Shown here piece by piece: positions 56,101 through 64,000 of a stretch of 64,000 nucleotides of DNA. The stretch is taken from assembly GCF_007827795.1 (NCBI RefSeq), contig NZ_VITI01000001.1, positions 620,001 through 684,000 of the forward strand, given 5' to 3'. Each line of letters begins with the position of its first letter. Within the stretch, counting starts at the first letter, position 1. The notes beneath the pieces are model-generated. The model worked only from the letters and a program-made list of their open reading frames with translations. It was not told the DNA's origin and did not search any database. Position numbers and translations under genes: made by a program. The DNA is from Azospirillum brasilense (GTDB taxonomy: Bacteria > Pseudomonadota > Alphaproteobacteria > Azospirillales > Azospirillaceae).

Positions 56101-56515
56101 CGCCGTTCCAGCGGACGCTCCCGCTCCGGTCACGGCCGACGTGCCGGAGCTGGGCGTTCTGGACATGGAGGTCCTGCAACAGCTCGCCCGGGATCTCGAC
56201 GCGGAGCTTCTGGCCGACGTCCTCCGACAGTTCGTGGAGGAGACGCTGGAGCGGGCCGAGAGGATCGCGCACGGCGGCGCGGAAGCGGCGGTCGGAGGCC
56301 CGGCCGATCTCGCCGGATTGGCAAAGGAGGCCCACACGCTGAAGAGCACCGCGGGGACCTTCGGCGCCCGCGACCTGTCGGCGGCCGCCCGGGCGCTGGA
56401 GCTGGCCTGCCGGAGCAACGCGGTGGGTGAGGTGACGTCGCTGTGCCGCGACATCCCCCGCCTCACCCGGGAAGCCGTGGAGGCCTACCGGCTCCGCGGC
56501 TACGTCACGTCATGA
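53114..56515 (+). CDS. Hybrid sensor histidine kinase (PAS x3, HisKA, HATPase, REC-like, REC, Hpt)
   Basis: An 1133-residue membrane kinase. Two hydrophobic segments lie near the N-terminus ([17 protein letters not shown] and [19 protein letters not shown]). Three PAS domains follow ([60 protein letters not shown]). The HisKA phospho-acceptor is His477 ([12 protein letters not shown]); the HATPase has [24 protein letters not shown] and [19 protein letters not shown] degenerate receiver ([20 protein letters not shown]) lacks acidic residues. A true receiver has Asp918 ([13 protein letters not shown]), and a C-terminal Hpt domain has His1074 ([14 protein letters not shown]). The start at 53114 follows GGAG; the frame is open upstream. 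Confidence 0.92.
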   Translation: MPFPHRRLRRWSWLTLVAFLLLMASALHTLQHLLEHGTDELIWPFFGIGLAGAVMGLAVLREREATRRAQAEARAADSRAADAHRRLSEAIEVVNEGFALFDADDRLVQCNARFREIYALLGPLEPGITFESLIRRAAAAGHYPDCGPGDIDRWVEREMERHRNPQGPQVLRIGDGRWFKIEERRTSDGGYVGLRTDISELKRREQELAHKSDLLEATFSAMSQGLVVWSADGRFLTCNRRLREMLDLPDEAVRPGLSMAGFLRFLAERGEFGPGDPAEIVARHLTNLRPEGVSRIERTRPDGRVLEITASFLPDRSVLMTYTDITDHRRVERALRESEDRFRKLSDAAMDGILVHEQGVIADANRAAATILGYAPDELTGLSITALMVPEDRELNWQRIRAHDETPFETICLRRNGERLTVQGETRYVPYRGRTMAMVSFRDITAHRRTEAQLRLAKEQAELASRAKSEFLRTISHEIRTPMNGVLGMLGLLLDGPLGEEQRAYARTARESAEALLSMLNDILDISKMEAGKLTLESGRFSPAGVVESVAELQAARAFAKGIELAVCIPGGLPAALRGDSGRVRQVLLNLVGNAVKFTDRGGVAVTLSELDGDGQAPPRLRFEVTDTGIGIPQEAQADLFTEFSQVHPRLSRRHDGAGLGLAISKRLVEMMGGSIGFDSAADQGSRFWFTLPLESGPLESGPLESRTLESGTGRAGVAEPPLAGETVLLLESNPVARRALAEQLHSWGATVSAPDVAAMVAGLDAGTLPAAGIAVIGSVETPVAGSLPDRLRARGVGRIVRLVLPHRSVGGDGDGADATVTKPARPSRLLAAVTGRSEAEAPPAAPPPAQSPAAPSTAGTGRRILLVEDSPTNQMVAALLLRGAGYRVDIANNGREALEAVKAAAPGPSPYGLVLMDLAMPEMDGLTATRRLRALPPPAGSVPIIAMTADAMDSDRERCLAAGMNGHVAKPIDRPHLLETVAHWLDTAPLESAAPAVPADAPAPVTADVPELGVLDMEVLQQLARDLDAELLADVLRQFVEETLERAERIAHGGAEAAVGGPADLAGLAKEAHTLKSTAGTFGARDLSAAARALELACRSNAVGEVTSLCRDIPRLTREAVEAYRLRGYVTS
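55193..55252 (+). repeat. Four 15-bp tandem repeats in the hybrid kinase
   Basis: Four adjacent units of the type CTGGAGTCCGGGCCG (the last two variant) encode [20 protein letters not shown], between the ATPase domain and the degenerate receiver. A linker that may vary in length between strains. Confidence 0.9.
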
Positions 56516-56522
56516 CGCGGCT

Positions 56523-56732
56523 TCACTCCATGACGCTGATGTTGACCGCGGCGTCCTTGCCGTTGTTGCCGCGCGCGACCTCGAACTCGACGCGCTGGCC
56601 CTCGGACAGGGCGTGAAGACCCGACTTCTGCACGGCCGTGATGTGCACGAACACGTCCTTGGCGCCGGCTTCCGGCGCGATGAAGCCATATCCCTTGGTG
56701 GTGTTGAACCATTTGACGGTGCCGGTGGTCAT
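56523..56732 (-). CDS. Cold-shock family protein (CspA-like)
   Basis: A 69-residue single cold-shock domain. RNP1 is KGYGFIAP and RNP2 is DVFVHITAV; VKWFNTTKGYGF is the family signature and QRVEFEVARGNNGKDAAVNI the end. It binds single-stranded RNA/DNA. Cold induction is not shown by the sequence itself. It overlaps nothing, but its stop lies only seven bases from the end of the convergent hybrid kinase. Confidence 0.95.
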   Translation of the reverse strand: MTTGTVKWFNTTKGYGFIAPEAGAKDVFVHITAVQKSGLHALSEGQRVEFEVARGNNGKDAAVNISVME

Positions 56733-57088
56733 AAGGCGAACTCCTGCTCCTCGGTCGGGGTCCGCCGCCGATCCGCGCCGCGGGGCGCAAGGGACCGGCG
56801 AAGGACGATGGGCTGTGCGGCGGCCATGCGCGGCGCCACGCGGAAGCGCAAGCAAAGCAACGCGAGGGGAGGCTAGCCGGACGGCACCGGAACCGGCAAG
56901 GCGGCTTCACGGCATATACCCAATGTGGCCGAATCGGTCATTTTGAAATAAGCCGATGGCGGCGGGTCCCGGCACGGCAAGACTTTCGATGGTCTTGCGT
57001 GAATTGAACGCACACGAAGCCTATGCTTCGGCAGGACCAGCGGCGTGGGACCGGAGCGGGGGAGTGGGACTTCCGGAGCGGCCGGAAA
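56733..57088. other. Leader region of the csp gene and gap to the LuxO-like gene
   Basis: No gene seen. The csp leader and promoter are expected here on the minus strand. At 57071-57087 there is a perfect hairpin (TTCCGG-AGCGG-CCGGAA) directly after the stop of the sigma-54 activator gene, without a T tail, possibly a terminator. The 56925-56960 stretch is AT-richer and could be the promoter. Confidence 0.45.
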
Positions 57089-58525
<1,437 letters not shown>

Positions 58526-58767
58526 GGACCGTATGGATTCGAAAGAAAATCACGACGGAGGCGGTCGGATTGAACTGGTTATCAGCAAATCCTTAAAAAT
58601 GCACTCTACGCGATGACGGGCTGTGGACGAAAGACCTGGAATGCGGCCGCGCAACGAAATATCCCATCCATGGTTTCACACGCCGGTCATGGATGTGCAT
58701 TTCACACCGGATTTGCTGTGGGGATGAGCGAAGGACGCTTGTACCCGGCGCCGTGATGGAATATCTG

Positions 58768-58785
58768 AATTCTACAGATTTCATC
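58768..58785. promoter_or_regulatory. Palindromic motif before coaBC, sharing AATTCTACA with the cysK operator
   Basis: TGAATTCT-AC-AGATTTCA is an imperfect inverted repeat (7 of 8 pairs) about 37 bases upstream of the preferred coaBC start. It contains AATTCTACA, which also occurs in the inverted repeat before cysK (61045-61053). Candidate site for the Rrf2 protein encoded two genes downstream. Confidence 0.4.
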
Positions 58786-58821
58786 GCCTGCACAATCCAT
58801 AGCAAGGAGCGGCGGACCCCC

Positions 58822-60074
58822 GTGGCCGAAACATCCGTGCTGTCCGGCAAGCGCATCCTGCTCGTCATCGCGGGCGGCATCGCGGCCTACAAGAGCCTGG
58901 AGCTGATCCGCCGCCTGAAGGAGCGGGGCGTGCGCGTGCGCGCGGTCCTGACCCGGGCGGGGGCGCAGTTCGTCACGCCCCTGTCCGTGCAGGCGCTGAC
59001 CGAGGACACCGTCTATCAGGACCTGTGGTCCCTAACCGACGAATCGGAGATGGGGCACATCCAACTGTCGCGCGACGCCGACCTGCTGGTCGTCGCCCCG
59101 GCCACCGCCAACCTGCTGGCCCGCATGGCCGCCGGCATGGCCGACGATCTGGCCGCCACCGTGCTGCTGGCCACCGACAAGCCGGTGCTCGTCGCCCCGG
59201 CGATGAACGTCCGCATGTGGGAGCATCCGGCGACCCGCGACAACCTCGCGCTTCTGGAGAAGCGCGGCGTGCGCCGGATCGGCCCTAACAAGGGCGAGAT
59301 GGCCTGCGGCGAGTACGGGTTCGGGCGCATGGCCGAGCCGATGGAGATCGTCCAGGCCATCGCCGCCCATTTCGAGGAACTGGACGCGCCAAGGCCGCTG
59401 GCCGGCAAGCGCGCGCTGGTCACCAGCGGCCCGACCGTCGAACCGATCGACCCGGTTCGCTACATCGCCAACCGTTCCTCCGGCAAGCAGGGCCACGCCA
59501 TCGCCGAGGCGCTGCGGCGGCTGGGCGCCGAGGTGACGCTGGTTACCGGCCCGACCCGCCTGCCCGATCCGCCCGGCTGCACCGTGCGCGCCATCGAAAC
59601 GGCGCGGGAGATGCTGGCGGCCTGCGAGTCGGCCCTGCCCGCGGACATCGCGGTCTGCGCCGCTGCCGTCGCCGACTGGCGCGTGGCCGGCGAGTCGGAC
59701 CGCAAGCTGAAGAAGGACGGCGGCGGCCCGCCGAGCCTGGCCCTGACCGAGAATCCCGACATCCTGGCGACCCTGTCCCAGCCGGGGCCGCGCCGTCCGG
59801 CGCTGGTCGTCGGCTTCGCCGCGGAGACCGGCAATGTGGTGGACTACGCGACCGCCAAGCGCGCGCGCAAGGGCTGCGACTGGATCGTCGCCAACGACGT
59901 GTCGCCGGGCACCACCACCTTCGGCGGGGCCGACAACACCGTCCATCTGATCCGCGCCGACGGCGCCGAGGACTGGCCCACCATGGGCAAGGACGCCGTG
60001 GCCGCCCGTCTGGCCGAGGCCATCGCCCGGCATTTCAACCCACCCCCTGCACCCACCCCCCAGGAGACCATTCC

Positions 60075-60078
<4 letters not shown>
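58822..60078 (+). CDS. coaBC: Bifunctional phosphopantothenoylcysteine decarboxylase / phosphopantothenate-cysteine ligase
   Basis: Two steps of coenzyme A synthesis: joining cysteine to 4'-phosphopantothenate (CoaB) and decarboxylating the product (CoaC). The CoaC half has the flavin/catalytic motifs [46 protein letters not shown] and the active-site Cys in [18 protein letters not shown]. The CoaB half contains [40 protein letters not shown] and CAAAVADWR. The start at GTG 58822 is preferred for length (418 aa); an ATG at 58756 would place the palindrome inside the gene. Overlaps dut by four bases. Confidence 0.94.
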
Positions 60079-60568
<490 letters not shown>

Positions 60569-60569
<1 letters not shown>

Positions 60570-61024
60570 TGCTCCGCATTTCCAAGAAGCTGATGTTCGC
60601 GATCGAGGCGGTTCTGGACATCGCCTACAACGCCGGCACCGAACCCGTGCAGTCCGGCGAGATCACGCGCCGCCAGGGCATTCCCAAGCGCTATCTGGAG
60701 CAGGTTCTCCAGCAGCTCGTCCGCGACGGCGTTTTGGCCGGCGTGCGCGGGCCGCGCGGCGGCTACCGGCTGGCCCGCGAGCGCCGGCGGATCACGCTGG
60801 GCGAGATCGTGAAGGTCGTCCGCTCCATGGAGACCGCGACCGACCCCATCGAGGAGCCGGCAGGCTCCATCCTGGGGCACAAGGTGGTGCGCCCGCTGTG
60901 GAACGAGCTTCAGGAGGAATGCATGAAGAAGCTCGACGACATCACCATTGAGGATCTCTGCCTGCGCGCCCGCACCGCCGGCGTCGAGAGCGAGACCGAA
61001 GACCGCATCGATTTTACGATTTGA
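60569..61024 (+). CDS. Rrf2-family transcriptional regulator
   Basis: A 151-residue Rrf2 protein. Winged helix at 1-65 (ISKKLMFAIEAVLDIAYNAG, IPKRYLEQVLQQLVRDGVLA, then GVRGPRGGYRLARERRRITL). Cysteines occur only at 118 and 131, so the three-Cys iron-sulfur site of IscR/RirA is missing; it resembles the CymR type, which responds to cysteine-synthase/cysteine status, more than IscR. It is encoded in the coaBC-dut operon (start overlaps the dut stop) and lies directly upstream of cysK, with a perfect inverted repeat between. Role in cysteine control is inferred from position. Confidence 0.88.
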
Positions 61025-61046
61025 TCCCACCCGGAAAACGGTTAAA

Positions 61047-61065
61047 TTCTACACATGCTGTAGAA
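61047..61065. promoter_or_regulatory. Perfect inverted repeat before cysK (candidate Rrf2 operator)
   Basis: TTCTACA-N5-TGTAGAA, 7-bp perfect arms, in the 75-base gap between the Rrf2 gene and cysK. A second small inverted pair GTGG-N7-CCAC follows at 61067-61081. AT-rich in a GC-rich genome and correctly placed for a repressor of cysK. Confidence 0.6.
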
Positions 61066-61099
61066 AGTGGGAAAATACCACATACCGGAGGAGTGAAAA

Positions 61100-62059
<960 letters not shown>

Positions 62060-62368
62060 ACCGGTCTCCCCTCTCCCATATCCGCCTGCGGCCGTGGGAG
62101 AGGGATGTCCGGCTTGCTAGCCGCGCAACCGGGCGGCGAATATTGCGCCGTCGCGCATCCTGTTGTAGAATGGGCTCCGTCCGGTCTTTGCGCCCGCCGT
62201 TGTCATCGGGCGGCGCTTTGACAAAAAGATTGGATTTTAGTAATCTAAACTGTCGGCGCCGGGGGTTTCGGCCGGCGCGGCTCCGCCGTTTCAGGCGACG
62301 GCCCGGCTTGCGGCACGGCCGCCCGACGATGCGGAGCTGACGGCACAGGACCAGCGGGGGAGGCCACC
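62060..62368. other. Gap after cysK with a palindrome and an AT-rich segment
   Basis: No gene seen. A hairpin (CCCTCTCCCA / TGGGAGAGGG, 62069-62104) follows the cysK stop directly and probably ends its transcript. Further on, an AT-rich stretch (AAAAAGATTGGATTTTAG, 62223-62240, with the small inverted pair TTTAG/CTAAA) is probably the promoter of the next gene. TGTAGAA occurs once at 62164-62170, as half of the cysK repeat. Confidence 0.5.
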
Positions 62369-63181
62369 ATGGGCGTTGCGATTCCGAATGCCTCGACGAT
62401 GAACTGGTTCCAGTTCCGCGGCATCACCAACGAATTGGACTCCAACCTCGCATCCACCGACTACCGCCAGTTCACGGTGTCGAAGACCGGCGAATTCAAT
62501 TTCAAGATCGCCGACATCAACACCAACATCAAGATCGTCGACCAGAACAACAAGGTCGTCGCCGAAGCCAAGGCGAAGAACGAGTCGGCGCAGACCAGCG
62601 CGAAGCTCGGCCCCGGCACTTATACGGCGGTCATCTCCCAGGCCGTGCGCGGGGTGAACGAGCGGGAATACACGCTGGACATCACCGAACGCCAGAGCGT
62701 CATGATGGTGGGGAGCGGCGCCCAGATGAAGGGCATCGCCCGCGCCGTCGTGGGCAACGATAGCGGCGTGCAGAAGCACTCGCTGACCGTCGCCCAGGGC
62801 GGTGAGTTCGTCGGCAACATGTCCCTGCCCTACACGCGCTGGGCCGTCATGAGCAAGGAGGGCAAGGTCGTGGCCTCCGGCGACACGATGGACCCGGCGA
62901 AGTCGGGCGAGGACATGCTGAAGAAGCCCAGCTTCAAGATCGAACCCGGCCAGTACGAGCTGGTGATCGTCCCGCCGAAGAACGTGGTCGGCGAAATCCC
63001 CTATCAGCTCAACTTCGTCCAGAAGGTGGCCAAGTCGCCCGACGACACGAGCGAGGAGCGCCCATTCGACAAGATCATGCGGGAACGCGAGGCCCGTCTG
63101 AAGCAGTGGGCGGCGGAGGATGCGAACAAATCGTCCAGCACGTCGAAGACCACCCCCTACAAGATGAGCCTGCTGGCCTGA
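62369..63181 (+). CDS. Protein of unknown function (270 aa), beta-rich
   Basis: A 270-residue protein with a good GGGGGAGG ribosome-binding site. There is no signal peptide. Two beta-rich halves: YRQFTVSKTGEFNFKIADIN with KLGPGTYTAVISQAV, and HSLTVAQGGEFVGNMSLPYT with KIEPGQYELVIVPPKN. The repetition (a strand pair, then GPGTY or EPGQY) recalls the pre-peptidase C-type (PPC) beta sandwich. The C-terminal part is charged and Ser/Thr-rich. GC content is somewhat lower than that of its neighbours. Placed between cysK and moeB. I do not recognise the family. Confidence 0.7.
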   Translation: MGVAIPNASTMNWFQFRGITNELDSNLASTDYRQFTVSKTGEFNFKIADINTNIKIVDQNNKVVAEAKAKNESAQTSAKLGPGTYTAVISQAVRGVNEREYTLDITERQSVMMVGSGAQMKGIARAVVGNDSGVQKHSLTVAQGGEFVGNMSLPYTRWAVMSKEGKVVASGDTMDPAKSGEDMLKKPSFKIEPGQYELVIVPPKNVVGEIPYQLNFVQKVAKSPDDTSEERPFDKIMREREARLKQWAAEDANKSSSTSKTTPYKMSLLA

Positions 63182-63255
63182 CGCTTCCGCCCGCGGCGGG
63201 GCTCTGAGCAAGGGGGCTTGCGCGGCACGGGGCGTTCCGCGCTATTCTGCGGACC

Positions 63256-64000
63256 ATGGATTTCACCGACACCCAGCTTCACCGCTATTCCCGCCACATC
63301 ATCCTGCCGGAGGTCGGCGGCGTCGGGCAGGAGGCGCTGCTGCGTGCCCGCGTCCTGGTCATCGGGGCCGGCGGGCTGGGCGCGCCGTTGCTGCTCTACC
63401 TCGCCGCGGCGGGGGTGGGCACCATCGGCGTCATCGACGACGACACGGTGGACCTGTCCAACCTGCAACGGCAGGTGATCCACGATGAGTCGTCGCTCGG
63501 CGTTCCGAAGGTGGAGAGCGCCGCCGCCCGCATCCGCGCGCTGAACCCCGACGTGGCGGTGGAGGTGCACAAGGCGCGGCTGACCAGGGACAACGCGCTG
63601 GACCTGATCGGCCGCTACGACATCGTGGCCGACGGGTCGGACAATTTCGCCACGCGCTTCCTGCTGAACGACGCCTGCTACTTCGCGGGTAAGACGCTGG
63701 TGTCGGCGGCGATCCTGCGCTTCGACGGGCAGGTGTCCACCTTCAAGGCGCATCTCGGCGATCCGCACCCCTGCTACCGCTGCCTGTTCCCAGAGCCGCC
63801 GCCGCGCGGGCTGGTGCCGTCCTGCTCCGAGGGCGGCGTGCTGGGGGCGCTGGCCGGCTTCGTCGGCTCGCTCCAGACGACCGAGGTGCTGAAGGAGATC
63901 ATGGGCATCGGTGAGGGGCTGTCGGGCAGCCTGATGATGCTCGACACGCTGCACGCCTCGTTCCAGCGCATCACGGTGCGCCGCGACCCCGACTGCCCGC
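63256..64000 (+). CDS. moeB: MoeB/ThiF/HesA-family adenylyltransferase (3' end outside the window)
   Basis: 248 residues are visible and the frame is still open at the window end. An E1-like enzyme that adenylates the C-terminus of a sulfur-carrier protein (MoaD or ThiS type). ATP-binding loop VLVIGAGGLGAPLLLYLAAA, DDDTVDLSNLQRQVIHDESS, SDNFATRFLLNDAC and the first zinc CxxC in HPCYRCLFPEPPPRG; VPSCSEGGVLGALAG carries the possible catalytic Cys. Its place near cysK fits a sulfur-transfer role. MoeB versus ThiF cannot be told apart here. Confidence 0.9.
   Translation, partial: MDFTDTQLHRYSRHIILPEVGGVGQEALLRARVLVIGAGGLGAPLLLYLAAAGVGTIGVIDDDTVDLSNLQRQVIHDESSLGVPKVESAAARIRALNPDVAVEVHKARLTRDNALDLIGRYDIVADGSDNFATRFLLNDACYFAGKTLVSAAILRFDGQVSTFKAHLGDPHPCYRCLFPEPPPRGLVPSCSEGGVLGALAGFVGSLQTTEVLKEIMGIGEGLSGSLMMLDTLHASFQRITVRRDPDCP

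Noticed and set aside
62234-62247. TTTAG-TAAT-CTAAA as an Irr iron-control element
   Set aside because: The arms fit, but the spacing is four bases, where the element needs seven (TTTAGAA-N3-TTCTAAA).

Overview
The window is a stretch of a GC-rich (roughly two thirds G+C by eye) alphaproteobacterial chromosome, most likely Azospirillum or a close relative. Pointers are an amtB that is not linked to a glnB-type gene, an alphaproteobacterial CarD / FdxA / S4-protein / SUV3-like helicase neighbourhood, an RpoH-type sigma factor, an LuxO-like sigma-54 activator, and many two-component and cyclic-nucleotide proteins. About 50 protein-coding genes are supported. No rRNA, tRNA, CRISPR array, phage or insertion sequence was seen. 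The first gene (an asparaginase) and the last (a MoeB/ThiF-type E1-like enzyme) run off the ends.

Layout. 1-3.3 kb: asparaginase 3' end, a methyltransferase, and amtB with its terminator, a sigma-54-like promoter and an NtrC-like palindrome. 3.9-6.7 kb: glgC-glgA for glycogen synthesis. 7.0-10.4 kb: a glycan island of lower GC (glycosyltransferase, nucleotide-sugar dehydrogenase, and a convergent glycosyltransferase-FkbM methyltransferase fusion). 10.7-18 kb: lepA, a glycine-zipper lipoprotein, a LysR regulator with a small divergent ORF, an SH3/SPOR-like exported protein, a REC-DUF3369-HD-GYP regulator and a lone receiver protein. 18.0-18.4 kb: an AT-rich non-coding patch. 18.4-22.7 kb: rpmI-rplT-pheS-pheT on the minus strand, with an intrinsic terminator in the pheS leader. 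22.8-29.6 kb: an alpha/beta hydrolase peptidase, an SNase-like protein, an M48 protease, a class III cyclase and rpoH. 29.8-39.6 kb: a degenerate phosphatase, carD, fdxA, the S4 protein and the helicase, with fdxA and the S4 gene separated by a block holding LysR/MFS, a methyltransferase, a CBS protein and TerC. 39.7-49 kb: an exported protein, htpG, a histidine kinase, a transglutaminase, fur, a coiled-coil protein, a HAD phosphatase, a degenerate receiver and a SAM hydrolase-family protein. 49-53 kb: a four-gene Mn/Zn-type ABC importer. 53-58.5 kb: a large hybrid kinase, a cold-shock protein and the LuxO-like activator. 58.8-64 kb: coaBC-dut-rrf2, cysK, an unknown protein and moeB.

The most interesting points are: a probable cysteine/CoA control unit in which an Rrf2 regulator is co-encoded with coaBC and sits next to cysK, with a perfect inverted repeat before cysK and a related motif before coaBC; a family of paired GC-rich palindromes repeated in at least five intergenic gaps; a calcineurin-type phosphatase fold that has lost its metal ligands, beside carD; a metal-ABC permease carrying a DtxR-like C-terminal domain; and the glycan island. 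All family assignments come from reading motifs in the translated sequence; no database search was possible.
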